From Blautia pseudococcoides (lineage in GTDB: Bacteria; Bacillota; Clostridia; Lachnospirales; Lachnospiraceae): a stretch of 64,000 nucleotides of DNA. Below, piece by piece: positions 25,622-34,230 of this stretch. Position numbers and translations under genes: made by a program. The notes beneath the pieces are model-generated. The model did no database searches and was not told the origin of the DNA. It was given only the letters and a program-made list of their open reading frames with translations. Positions within the stretch are counted from its first letter, which is position 1. Every line of letters begins with the position of its first letter. The DNA is taken from the NCBI RefSeq assembly GCF_001689125.2, contig NZ_CP015405.2:3079001-3143000 (forward strand), written 5' to 3'.

Positions 25622-26752
25622 TTACACTCCTTCTCTCTTTTTCCATCCATTTTTAATTTTCTTATCCAGTTCCTCCAGCTGGCGGATGCCGCTCAGCGCA
25701 TCATATGCTTCCACACAGGACGCCCCCTCAGCGGCAGCCAGGCGGACACACATTTTAAAAGGATACCCTCTCAGCATGGCAGTCAGAAATGCGGCGATGG
25801 TGGTGTCGCCCGCTCCTGTCCCTGATAATACTTTCTCAGGCTGGTAACTGGCCTCAAATCCCTCCCTGTCTGACCATTCTTCTGCGGAAATCCCCAATTT
25901 TGCTTCCAGTTCCCCCAGCCCATGTCCTTCTGCTGTCCTGTAATATAAACCGGGTGCCCCGCATTTCAGCAAAAGGACCTTTGCCCCAAACTCCATGCAC
26001 TGCTCTGCCAAAGGCCGGATATCTTTCTGTACGTCCAGAATAAATGAAATGTCTTCATCCCCTGCCCTGCGCTTCCAGTCCTCAAATCTCCTTCTGTCCA
26101 GCATGAAACAGAGTTCTTCTATACTTGGTACAAAGAAATCCACATAAGGGAGCACACTTCTTAAAATCTCCTTCCAGTCAGCCTTTCCCGCCGCGGAGTC
26201 TCCATCCACAAAAGCCAGGTCAAGGGAGGTTGCTGTTCCTTGGGATTTCATATATTTCATCATACGCACCAGTTCACTTCCAGTATTTTCGTACATTTTC
26301 TTCATCAGGGGAGGATAGCCAAAATGAAATAGATCCGCGCCGCAAAGCTTCTCATTCGGCAAATCCTCAAAGCAGAAGGTGTCATTACATCCGGAATCAT
26401 GAAGAAATATCCTGTCTATCCCCGGAACCGCAAGCACCACGGAATAAGATGTATTCTGCCCCTCCTGAACAATGATCCCGGAATCTGCACCCCAAGCAGC
26501 ATAGATATCCGAAAGGATCTTACCGAATTTATCATTTCCGGTCTTTGTCATGAGGCAGACATCAGCTCCCAGCATTTTCATAGCCAGCCCCGTGTTGGAG
26601 ACTGCTCCGCCCGCATGAATATCTACACCTTCCATCTGTATCAGTCTTCCTGGCGAGAGAATTTCCCCCAGTTTTGATACCCGCTGCCCCTGCGGAAAGA
26701 GTGGCGTTATATCCAGGCAGGAATGTCCCGCTGCAATCACCTTTTTCCCCAT
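25622..26752 (-). CDS. PfkB family carbohydrate kinase
   Basis: 376 aa ribokinase-fold sugar or sugar-phosphate kinase. The N-terminal substrate motif is VDIHAGGAVSNTGLAMKMLG, and the C-terminal ATP/catalytic motif is SGTGAGDTTIAAFLTAML (Asp of GAGD is the catalytic base). It is longer than typical PfkB proteins because of an insertion around RRRFEDWKRRAGDEDISF. It is the first gene of a two-gene operon with the aldolase and divergent from an AraC regulator, which may control it. Confidence 0.9.
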   Translation of the reverse strand: MGKKVIAAGHSCLDITPLFPQGQRVSKLGEILSPGRLIQMEGVDIHAGGAVSNTGLAMKMLGADVCLMTKTGNDKFGKILSDIYAAWGADSGIIVQEGQNTSYSVVLAVPGIDRIFLHDSGCNDTFCFEDLPNEKLCGADLFHFGYPPLMKKMYENTGSELVRMMKYMKSQGTATSLDLAFVDGDSAAGKADWKEILRSVLPYVDFFVPSIEELCFMLDRRRFEDWKRRAGDEDISFILDVQKDIRPLAEQCMEFGAKVLLLKCGAPGLYYRTAEGHGLGELEAKLGISAEEWSDREGFEASYQPEKVLSGTGAGDTTIAAFLTAMLRGYPFKMCVRLAAAEGASCVEAYDALSGIRQLEELDKKIKNGWKKREGV

Positions 26753-27079
26753 ATGATCACCTGTCTTCCTTTATTTCTTACCGTCTTCAGAACACGGAAA
26801 GAGCTTGCTCTGTTTTTCTTTCAGTTTAACCGATTTCCTGTGAAACTGCATTTCCATATTTGTGATAACCAGGCGATAATCTTGCGTTTTGTCCTTTGTT
26901 TGTCTAAAAGCTGAAAGCGCCTCTATTATTGTACAGTTTTTCTTGTAATTGCTATGATTTATTTGTTTATATTTAATGATTATTTTGTTATTATGCAGAT
27001 AATTTTGAGATTGTTCTTGTCTGATCTATCCAATGATATTAGAATAGAGTTAGAAAATCAAAAGAAAGCAGTGACAGAG
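26753..27079. promoter_or_regulatory. Divergent promoter region, PfkB operon and AraC gene
   Basis: About 330 bp that turn strongly AT-rich from 26,930 to 27,060. It must hold promoters for both divergent units. No perfect promoter or palindrome stands out. Confidence 0.35.
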
Positions 27080-28060
27080 ATGGAGAAAGAATTTGAACTG
27101 GTTGCCCACCCGCAGATACATGCGTTCCGTGCCCTATTGGTACGCCTCTTTTCCCGTGCTCCCCATACCCACAGGGAGATGGAAATAGGGCTTGTTCTTG
27201 ACGGAAATCCGCAGCTCAACGTCAATGGAAATATACGGAATCTGCAAAGCGGTGACATATATCTGCTAAATCCCATGGAACTGCATGAAATACATGGACA
27301 AAGCGGCGGCGCGCTGATACTGGCCATACAAATGTCACGGCAGCTTGTCACCTCTTATTTCCAACACGACGAGAATACCTGCTTCATTGAAAACAACGTC
27401 CGTTCCTTTTTCTCACAGCATGAGACCCGTTATGAAATCATGAAGGGTCTGCTGATTGAGCTTGCATATAACTATTTCGGACAATTTGCCAACTATGAGT
27501 ACAAATGCATGAGTCTTCTGAACATGATCCTATATGCGCTTCACACTTATGTTCCCAAAAAGACATACACAGATGCGGAGATCACCACTCGCTGGCACAG
27601 ACAGGAGCGCATGAGCCGTATCACGGATCATATCGAAAAAAATTTCAGACAGAAACTTTTGCTGAGGGATATTGCTGCCCATGAAAATCTGTCTCTCACC
27701 TATCTCTCACACCTTTTTCGCCACGAACTTGACCTGTCTTTTCAGGAATATCTGAACCTGAAACGGTTTGAGTACGCATGCCGCCTTCTGCAGCATACAG
27801 ATAAGAAAGTGCTTACCATCAGCATTGAAAGCGGGTTTTCAGATGTGAGGTACCTGAACCATCTATGCCAGAAGTATTATGGCTGCCCGGCCTCCGAACT
27901 GCGCGGAAAAACAAGGCTGCCCGCCGCCGCAGACAGGCAGGCGTCCTCCAACACACAGAATATTTTCACGCCCGGAGACAGTATACTGCTTCTGCATACA
28001 CTGCGTGAAAACTATCAGGATACATACAGCAGCTACACTATATGGGAATTTTACCGGTAA
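27080..28060 (+). CDS. AraC family transcriptional regulator
   Basis: 326 aa from Met at 27080. The frame is open for another 42 codons upstream (to 26954), but that stretch is AT-rich and non-conserved in character and more likely promoter. Neither start has a strong SD. The N-terminal cupin sensor (HTHREMEIGLVLDGNPQLNV, SGDIYLLNPMELHEIHG) is followed by an AraC DNA-binding domain at about residues 185-285 (LLLRDIAAHENLSLTYLSHLF; LTISIESGFSDVRYLNHLCQ). A poorly conserved tail of about 40 residues follows. It is divergent from the PfkB/aldolase operon and is its candidate regulator. Confidence 0.88.
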   Translation: MEKEFELVAHPQIHAFRALLVRLFSRAPHTHREMEIGLVLDGNPQLNVNGNIRNLQSGDIYLLNPMELHEIHGQSGGALILAIQMSRQLVTSYFQHDENTCFIENNVRSFFSQHETRYEIMKGLLIELAYNYFGQFANYEYKCMSLLNMILYALHTYVPKKTYTDAEITTRWHRQERMSRITDHIEKNFRQKLLLRDIAAHENLSLTYLSHLFRHELDLSFQEYLNLKRFEYACRLLQHTDKKVLTISIESGFSDVRYLNHLCQKYYGCPASELRGKTRLPAAADRQASSNTQNIFTPGDSILLLHTLRENYQDTYSSYTIWEFYR

Positions 28061-28081
28061 TTTCTCATATGGTAAAAAACC

Positions 28082-28116
28082 GGGGAAAAGGGCCGCTATT
28101 TGCTGCCCTTTTCCCC
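28082..28116. terminator. Terminator between AraC gene and DUF5680 remnant
   Basis: Perfect 12-bp stem GGGGAAAAGGGC/GCCCTTTTCCCC (28082-28093 with 28105-28116). It lies between the AraC stop codon and the convergent DUF5680 remnant. Confidence 0.65.
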
Positions 28117-28419
28117 TTATCTGATGCTTCCGCCATGAAAATGGCATTCGTATATTCTCTGATTCCCATAAAATATCTCTTCATAACCCTGAAACCATAC
28201 AAATTCCCCCTGGACTTTGCAGTGATAACTATATTCCCCTTTTCTGTAAATTACAGGACCCCGGTAAGGCATATCTTCTCTTGCATTAAACAGTACTTCT
28301 TTCAGGAAATCACCACAGAATGCCTCTCCGAGCACTCTGCCTGTATAGTTCATACTCCCAACAGGAACAGCGCTTTTCCAGACTGCCTTCCAAAAAAGCC
28401 ATGCCACGCTCCCTGACAA
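28117..28419 (-). pseudogene. DUF5680 domain remnant
   Basis: Residues from MNYTGRVLGEAFCGDF to the end (PYRGPVIYRKGEYSYHCKVQ, YECHFHGGSIR) match what I recall of the C-terminal part of DUF5680 proteins, often fused to XRE regulators in Clostridia. The expected N-terminal half is absent. The first 20 residues read as unrelated low-quality sequence, and no ribosome-binding site is present. It is fused head-to-head to a hydrolase remnant at about 28,400. It is most likely a decayed gene. Confidence 0.6.
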
Positions 28420-28693
28420 AAAGGAAGAGGTTTTGCTTACCTGTTTTCATTTAATAGAGAGTGTCAGCATACCCAAGGGAGTCGTTATGACAGACAAAGG
28501 AACTGCGGATTATACACAGTATACGGCTTTCATTGACCTCTCAAAAACCCAGTATTATTTCAGGACTTATGATAACAGTCAGATCATCACGGTTAAAATG
28601 CCGACATCATGTGACTGTACTGCAAAGATACTTTCCCTTGGAAAACTGGAAAGTCCGCAGATCTTTCACAACTTAAAGGGTACATCCATCTAA
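28403..28693 (+). pseudogene. Choloylglycine hydrolase family (bile-salt-hydrolase-like) C-terminal remnant
   Basis: The frame reads CFHLIESVSIPKGVV, then DYTQYTAFIDLSKTQYYFRTYDNSQIITVKM. The last part is the conserved C-terminal block of linear amide C-N hydrolases (bile salt hydrolase / penicillin V acylase), with the typical YYxRTYDNxQI motif. The N-terminal nucleophile Cys and about two thirds of the domain are missing, so it is inactive. It is a relic of a possible bile-acid or acyl-homoserine-lactone active enzyme. Confidence 0.6.
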
Positions 28694-28891
28694 CAATGCT
28701 AACCCTGCATATCAATTTTTTGCCTGTAGCCAGCCTGTTGCCATCGGCCTCCTGCATAAGATACAACACATGCCGTTCAGATGTTCTTTTGCTGTATTGG
28801 ATAATTCAGACTTGCCTGTGCACCATGAAAAGCGGGGTGAAATTAAAAAAGTAAAAGTGGGGTTCACTTATGCTGATACGTTATGATAGCT
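28694..28891. other. Intergenic region after the remnants
   Basis: About 200 bp without a gene. No convincing terminator for the dehydrogenase/MFS unit was found. Probably decayed sequence. Confidence 0.3.
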
Positions 28892-29872
28892 TCAGTTCAC
28901 AATTCTGAACACTTTTTCTTTTTCTCCATTTAAATAATACATAATATTTTCGGCCGATATCCTTTCACATGCCTCAATAGAATCCTCAGAGAAAAAGGCA
29001 CAATGAGGGGTAAGAATCACATTTTCCCTGTTTACCAGGGGATTTTTTTGTAAATCAGGAGACTCACTGCCAAGGACGTCCAGACCAGCTCCTCTCAAAA
29101 TCCCATTATCTAATGCTTCTACAAGGTCATCTTCGTCAATCACACCGCCTCTGGCCACGTTAATCAAGAATGGTTTCTTTTTCATCTTTGTGAATACATT
29201 TTTATTGAAAAAGCTCTGATTTTCCGAAGTCAAATTCATATGGACTGTGATAATATCAGAATTTTCCAGCAGGGTATCAACATCCACCAGTTTCACCCCC
29301 ATATCCTGTGCTGCAGAATCGGGTATATAAGGATCATATGCCAATATCTTCATACCAAAGGCAACAGCCCTTTTCGCCACAGCTCTGCCAATCCTGCCAA
29401 ATCCCATAATTCCAAGAGTCTGACCTTCCATTCTCCTGATATTTTTGCTCTTTAAAGTCTCTATTTCCCACACCCTGTCTTTATTAACTCGTCTCGACAA
29501 GTAAGGCAGGGTTTTACAGAGCGATATGATAAGCATCAAAGTGTGGTCAGCAACCTCCTGTGTACAATATTCCCCCACTGCACAGACAGCAATTCCTTTC
29601 TCTTTTGCATAATCCACATCCACAAAATTCCAACCTGTTGCCTGGACAGATATTATTTTACACTTTTTCATACAGTCAATGACTTTTTTATCCACAGGAA
29701 CATATCCTGTTATAACCGCATCTGCATTTTCTATCGCTTTATAAAACGTTTCCGGGCAAACCTCATTAAAAACAGCAACTTCCACTTCAGCATCTTTTGG
29801 TAAATAATCTAATTCTGTCTGGATATCCCTGTCTGCTGATTCTGGGTATTCCAATAATATAATCTTAGTCAT
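28892..29872 (-). CDS. D-isomer-specific 2-hydroxyacid dehydrogenase family protein
   Basis: 326 aa, two-domain NAD-dependent enzyme. The Rossmann motif GIMGFGRIGRAVAKRAVAFG is at about 145-165. The substrate/catalytic pattern is present: catalytic Arg in NVARGGVIDEDDL, Glu in the GAGLDVLGSESPD region, and His in ILTPHCAFFSEDS. The sequence resembles C-terminal-binding-protein-like and phosphoglycerate-dehydrogenase-like members. It reduces a 2-keto acid or oxidises a 2-hydroxy acid; the substrate is unknown. The start at 29872 (MTKIILLEY) follows GGGGTGG. It is probably co-transcribed with the MFS transporter upstream, suggesting uptake and turnover of a sugar acid or hydroxy acid. Confidence 0.9.
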   Translation of the reverse strand: MTKIILLEYPESADRDIQTELDYLPKDAEVEVAVFNEVCPETFYKAIENADAVITGYVPVDKKVIDCMKKCKIISVQATGWNFVDVDYAKEKGIAVCAVGEYCTQEVADHTLMLIISLCKTLPYLSRRVNKDRVWEIETLKSKNIRRMEGQTLGIMGFGRIGRAVAKRAVAFGMKILAYDPYIPDSAAQDMGVKLVDVDTLLENSDIITVHMNLTSENQSFFNKNVFTKMKKKPFLINVARGGVIDEDDLVEALDNGILRGAGLDVLGSESPDLQKNPLVNRENVILTPHCAFFSEDSIEACERISAENIMYYLNGEKEKVFRIVN

Positions 29873-30029
29873 TATTCCACCCCTTCTTAACATCTTTTAA
29901 TCAAGGTATTTTATCAGTTTTCAACTTTTTTGTCTGTCTATTTATGCTGTTGAACAGGTGATGAGATACTTTCAATATCCAGATAACCCATGTACGCCGT
30001 CTCCTGTTTATCTATTCCAGACCATCAGG

Positions 30030-31280
30030 TTATCTCCTTTTCGATACCTTTACTCCGATAAATGCAACCACTACGCAAACAACGGTAATGGCAATGCCAT
30101 ATAAAAATATTCTTGTATATCCGTCATTCCCATAACGGTCAAGCCAATTACCAAACATAGTATGCATAAACATGTCGGGCAGATAACCAATGAGAGTGGC
30201 TATAGCCACTGCACTTCCTGACACGTGCAAGGGAATCCCCAGTTCCTGCTGTACTGAAAAAGTAGTGCCTTTAACGGTAAACATGAACACTCCCACCAAA
30301 ATCAGCAGACCCGCGATGATACCCGTGGGAGTACCTCCTGGAATTACCAGAAACACGCCTATTCCTATAATACAAAGGATATGACCCAGCATCTGTTCTT
30401 TACAGACAGAATGAAATACCTTGTCAGCTATCCAGCCTCCTATTGGCCCGCCTAAAAAACGACAGCCATAGGTACGGATTGTCCCAATGGTTGCTGCGGC
30501 CACTGCAGAAATCCCCAGTACCCCGGTACTGTACGGTGTAAGATAACTTGCAACAGCAGATGTAGTTACATACCCGAACATCAGGATTGCCATAATCCAT
30601 ACACCGGGAATTTTAAATGTCTGCATAAACTGTCTGGTGTTAAATTTTTCACTTTCTCCGTTCTCTTCTCCATATACTAATTTATCATTGAACAGGATCA
30701 GAATCAAAACTCCTGATATCAGACATAATACTCCCATACTGCCCACAGCGCCTTTAAATCCGGTAATCAAATCGCCGCTGAACAAAGAAAGCAGACCTAC
30801 CATGATAAAACTAACTAAAAGAGAAGCTACACCGTTCATGCCCTCAAATATTCCAAACATTCTTCCCTGTTCTTCCTCATCGCCCAACAGACGGATTCCT
30901 TTCATGATTGCAGGCCAGAATGCAAACCCTCCAGTAAATGCGCAGAGCAACCATATCATACGCACCATAAAAAAGTTCTTATATGTCATCATAAAGATAA
31001 AACATAATATAGCATTACCAAACGTAGAAAATAATAAAACAGTCTTTGGTTTAAATCTATCCGCAATCCAGCCTCCTGGAAGATAAGATACAGTACACGC
31101 TATTGCATAAATACTCATCAAAGAACCTAATTGTTCATTGTTAACTTCCATAGCTGCTATCATCTGGTCATAAAAAGTGGATTTCATATAGGGAAGTACG
31201 AACATAAAACCATAGGCAATTCCCAATGACATCAGAATCAGCAAACGTCGTATCTTTTTATGAGCCCCGTTTTGTTCCAT
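30030..31280 (-). CDS. MFS transporter
   Basis: 416 aa with about 12 transmembrane helices. The MFS loop 2-3 motif is present (GGWIADRFKPKTVLLFSTFG), and a second copy appears in the C-terminal half (GGPIGGWIADKVF). It resembles GlpT/UhpT or hexuronate-type permeases. It lies upstream of the 2-hydroxyacid dehydrogenase gene in the same direction, so it may import that enzyme's substrate. The start at 31280 is preceded by AAAGGAGGGG; the ATG 21 nt further out is not. Confidence 0.9.
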   Translation of the reverse strand: MEQNGAHKKIRRLLILMSLGIAYGFMFVLPYMKSTFYDQMIAAMEVNNEQLGSLMSIYAIACTVSYLPGGWIADRFKPKTVLLFSTFGNAILCFIFMMTYKNFFMVRMIWLLCAFTGGFAFWPAIMKGIRLLGDEEEQGRMFGIFEGMNGVASLLVSFIMVGLLSLFSGDLITGFKGAVGSMGVLCLISGVLILILFNDKLVYGEENGESEKFNTRQFMQTFKIPGVWIMAILMFGYVTTSAVASYLTPYSTGVLGISAVAAATIGTIRTYGCRFLGGPIGGWIADKVFHSVCKEQMLGHILCIIGIGVFLVIPGGTPTGIIAGLLILVGVFMFTVKGTTFSVQQELGIPLHVSGSAVAIATLIGYLPDMFMHTMFGNWLDRYGNDGYTRIFLYGIAITVVCVVVAFIGVKVSKRR

Positions 31281-31301
31281 AAAGCCCCTCCTTTTGTACA
31301 T

Positions 31302-31780
31302 CGTATTCAGTCCGCAATACCATATTCCACCACCAGGGCATCTGCAATATCCACATCTTCTACTTCCCCATTTACAATAGAAGATTTATATCCAGCTCTT
31401 TCATTCTGTCTTTCTGTTTCACTGCAAACTCCGAGATACCCGTTACCTTCTACTCTCCTGCGTCAGCAGGTACACCGCAACAATATCTGTTACAGGGATT
31501 TTCACTTCCTTGATGTCAGCCCTGTATATTCTGTCCTCTGGTATGATGGAGGAGTTCACCATCCGAAGTCCGCGAATCAGGTGTTCTCGCCGCTGACCTT
31601 CACAGTCAGTTGTCGGTCCCTCCCGGCTGTCACCACTACCTGTCCGCCTTCTCTGAATACCTTCTGCGGACATGCCGGAATACAATCGCCACAGCCCCCG
31701 CACCGGATTGATCACACCTTTCCTTTTCCCATTGTCAGGAGCCCCCTTTCCATATTTAAATTCTGTGCGGTAAAGTAATA
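31302..31780 (-). pseudogene. Decayed gene fragments, including a ferredoxin-like 4Fe-4S motif
   Basis: No long frame fits this stretch, but short protein-like pieces appear on the minus strand. At 31577-31711 a frame encodes CGGCGDCIPACPQKVFREGG, a bacterial-type 4Fe-4S ferredoxin motif; it starts just after a stop codon and ends at ENT. Nearer 31,320-31,440 a piece ends VEDVDIADALVVEYGIAD. They look like remains of one or two oxidoreductase genes lost upstream of the MFS gene. The ferredoxin motif is clear; the rest is inference. Confidence 0.5.
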
Positions 31781-32247
31781 TCCTCTAGTTACAAAAAGTT
31801 CTTTTTTCACGTTCTTTATTACAGAACTTAATTCTACAAAATGATCATTTTATTACTCGGCTATTGGCCGAGTAATAAAATATAAACCCTTTCGTTCTTC
31901 ATTATAGAACTCAGTTCTATTATCTTATTATTAATGTATCATATTTCTTTTTCACTTTCAATCCTATATTCCATACTTTTTAATTTTTGTGAAACATGTA
32001 CAAACTCATCTATATCCCCCGAAAATACAGATATGTGCGTCCTGTCTCATACACTATGGTATGAAAAGAAGCCGGAACACCCAAAGACCAGACTGCATTG
32101 TCTGCGGCATTACAAGTACCTCCAAGAATTTCCACCCCTATAAAGCCTTGTCTGAATGCTTCCTGACATAATGTGGCAGATACAACACTGATTTTAAATT
32201 TTTCTTTTCAAATACTAACTAAAAATTGGACATAACTGCTAAAGTTT
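31781..32247. other. AT-rich intergenic region with direct repeats and a long hairpin
   Basis: No gene is seen. Two 27-nt direct repeats (31810-31836 and 31893-31919, 23 of 27 identical) each contain GTTCT and AGAAC half-sites, and the second contains the perfect palindrome ATAGAACTCAGTTCTAT (31904-31920). Between them lies a perfect 15-bp hairpin (31847-31861 with 31867-31881). This looks like a tandem operator region for a minus-strand unit. Confidence 0.55.
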
Positions 32248-32301
32248 TATACATACAAAAAGGAGAAGCGCCTTACCGCCGCTTCCCCTATGTATGTATA
32301 A
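32247..32301 (-). terminator. Hairpin downstream of the cupin gene
   Basis: Outer arms TTATACATAC and GTATGTATAA pair, with an inner GGAGAAGCG/CCGCTTCCCC stem. It lies just past the cupin stop codon. Confidence 0.6.
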
Positions 32302-32309
32302 GTCCTGTA

Positions 32310-32639
32310 TCAATCAAAAATGATCAATGCCATAAACACTAAGTCTTCCTCCCCAGTATTCACCAGCCCATGTCCGTGATCATCCGGTGTAAAGGTTACA
32401 TCCCCTGCCTTTACCGGGCGTACTGTGCCATTGTCATCATAGTCTCCCTGGCCGGACAGAATATAGTAAGTCTCGCTCTCATTGTGGTGTTCATGATATC
32501 CAAGGGAACATCCCGGCTCAATGACTACCTCTGCGTACAGACCGCATTTTCCATTCAGCTCCTTCTCTCCTAAAATATGCTTAATGATCACATGGCCCTT
32601 GCCCCCGCACATATTTTCTACTGTTTCTGTTTTCATCAT
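32310..32639 (-). CDS. Cupin domain protein, 109 aa
   Basis: Single-domain cupin with a full metal-binding set: GYHEHHNESETYYILSGQGD (two His, Glu) and AGDVTFTPDDHGHGLVNTG (His). It is similar in length to mannose-6-phosphate-isomerase-like small cupins; the substrate is unknown. The start at 32639 (MMKTETVENM) follows GGAGG, while the ATG 30 nt further upstream has none. It is probably a single-gene unit. Confidence 0.85.
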   Translation of the reverse strand: MMKTETVENMCGGKGHVIIKHILGEKELNGKCGLYAEVVIEPGCSLGYHEHHNESETYYILSGQGDYDDNGTVRPVKAGDVTFTPDDHGHGLVNTGEEDLVFMALIIFD

Positions 32640-32730
32640 ACTTCTTCCTCCATGCAAAAAGGTCCCCAAAGGTGGGTTCCGCTTTTACGGGCTTGTCAAT
32701 ATTTTCCTGCATAAATAATATTCCTCTGTT

Positions 32731-33021
32731 TTAACTTTTTACACAGAACCCATTCTCCTCCCGCACCGGAATCTCCTTGGCATCAACCCCTTCAATCCGT
32801 ATAAAATTCCCCATGGACAACCGTTCCAGGAAGTTTGCTATCTCCTGCTCTTTGCCCTGCAGTTCCATTTCCACGCATCCGTCCCAGGTGTTCTTCACCC
32901 ATCCGGTCACCTGCAGAAGCCGTGCCAGGTGCTGCGCCCGGTACCTAAGCCCTACTCCCTGTACCAAACCGGTCAGTATAAAATGCTTTCTGATTTTCAT
33001 TTCTTGCGTCAATTCCTCCAT
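32731..33021 (-). CDS. acyP: Acylphosphatase
   Basis: 96 aa. The family signature GLVQGVGLRYRAQHLAR contains the catalytic Arg in the phosphate loop, and GWVKNTWDGCVEMELQG contains the catalytic Asn. The enzyme hydrolyses acyl phosphates such as acetyl phosphate or carbamoyl phosphate in the cytoplasm. Met8 (MKIRKHFILTG) aligns with the usual family start. The GGAGG inside codons 2-3 lies somewhat far (14 nt) from it, so the start remains uncertain between 33021 and 33000. Confidence 0.92.
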   Translation of the reverse strand: MEELTQEMKIRKHFILTGLVQGVGLRYRAQHLARLLQVTGWVKNTWDGCVEMELQGKEQEIANFLERLSMGNFIRIEGVDAKEIPVREENGFCVKS

Positions 33022-33124
33022 AAATGTGTATATCCAGAAATTAAAAATTTTTTCTATACAGTTTGCATTATACCACTTTTTACAATGTCTGCAACTATCT
33101 TTCGCAACTTTCCTTTTTATCCAA

Positions 33125-33176
33125 AAAAAGCCGTCCCGCAGCCGTAAAAATTTCCCGGCTGCAGGACGGTTTTAAG
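33125..33176 (-). terminator. Strong terminator after the ornithine cyclodeaminase family gene
   Basis: CCGTCCCGCAGCCG (33131-33144) pairs with CGGCTGCAGGACGG (33156-33169) with one mismatch. A seven-T run follows on the minus strand. It closes the BCCT/OCD transcription unit. Confidence 0.88.
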
Positions 33177-33184
33177 AGGGTATT

Positions 33185-34177
33185 CTATCGGTATTTCAAT
33201 GTTGTGCCTATTCCCATTTTTAATGCTTTTTCATATACTAACTGTCCCAGTGCAATGTCATTTGTTGAAAGTCCTCTGTGCCAGAATAAAATGGTCTCAT
33301 CCTCACGCTGTCTGCCCGGTTTTTTCCCTGCCACAATCTCTCCCAGTTCTCCATACAATGTATTCTCGCTTAGTTTTCCTGTCTCCACATGTCTGCGGAG
33401 GCTTCCCAGGATGCCGCCTTTGCACTGTCCCCAGTCGTCCACCACGATCTTGTCCATCACATCTGTGAGGGAGAGTTCCACCGCGCTGACTGTCCCATAG
33501 GGAACCACAAAATTCCCCGGCTGTACCCACTCTGTTTTCAATAGAGGCGTAGGTTCCATAAGACGGGTGGCCTCCACCATGATATCCGCCCCTTTCAGGC
33601 ACTCTTCACTGTTCTGGGTCACTTTAACCGGTTTGCCCAGTTTTTTGGTAAGCCGTGCCGCAAAATCCTCCATGGATTCTTTTCTGCGGCTGTTCACACG
33701 AATCTCCTCAAAATCATAAATGGAATCAAGAAGCACCACGTTCCACCATGCGGTTCCTCTGGAACCCAGATGCCCCAGGATTTTATTTTCTTTCTTTGCC
33801 AGATACTTCGCTCCGATGGCTGTCAGAGCACCCGTACGCATAGATGTGATTTCCGTAGCGTCGACCACGGCTCTCGGCGCCCCGGTTTTAGGGTCGTACA
33901 AATTAAGCAGGGCCATTTCTGACGGCAGATTGTGTTTATAGTTATAAACATAGTCTCCCACAACTTTCACGCCTGCCACATCCATAGGCTCTATATATCC
34001 TCTGAGTACATTGAAATGTCCATGAAATTCCGGATCGGGGATCAGATGTACACGGGGCTCAATGACTGTCCTGCCATTTCCCTGGGCCTCCAGGCTTTTC
34101 TCCACTGCTCCCAGAATTTCTTCATTTGTCAGTTCCAGTTTTTCAATATCAAATGCATTTATGTATAATAAATCCAT
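33185..34177 (-). CDS. Ornithine cyclodeaminase / mu-crystallin family protein
   Basis: 330 aa. The family pattern is clear: EPRVHLIPDPEFHGHFNVLRGY, VKVVGDYVYNYKHNLPSEMALLNLYD (substrate region), ATEITSMRTGALTAIGAKYLA (conserved Asp/Arg), an NAD-binding segment ILGHLGSRGTAWW, and the late Asp of IVVDDWGQCKGG. Related Clostridia proteins are labelled tyramine oxidase subunit B in databases, a name without strong support. It probably acts on an amino acid or imine with NAD(P). The BCCT transporter gene 54 bp upstream suggests import of a betaine-like or amine substrate. The start at 34177 follows GGAGGTG. Confidence 0.88.
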   Translation of the reverse strand: MDLLYINAFDIEKLELTNEEILGAVEKSLEAQGNGRTVIEPRVHLIPDPEFHGHFNVLRGYIEPMDVAGVKVVGDYVYNYKHNLPSEMALLNLYDPKTGAPRAVVDATEITSMRTGALTAIGAKYLAKKENKILGHLGSRGTAWWNVVLLDSIYDFEEIRVNSRRKESMEDFAARLTKKLGKPVKVTQNSEECLKGADIMVEATRLMEPTPLLKTEWVQPGNFVVPYGTVSAVELSLTDVMDKIVVDDWGQCKGGILGSLRRHVETGKLSENTLYGELGEIVAGKKPGRQREDETILFWHRGLSTNDIALGQLVYEKALKMGIGTTLKYR

Positions 34178-34230
34178 AAGCACCTCCAAAATTTAATAAA
34201 TTTTTCTCTGCTCGTTTTCTGCAAGCACTT

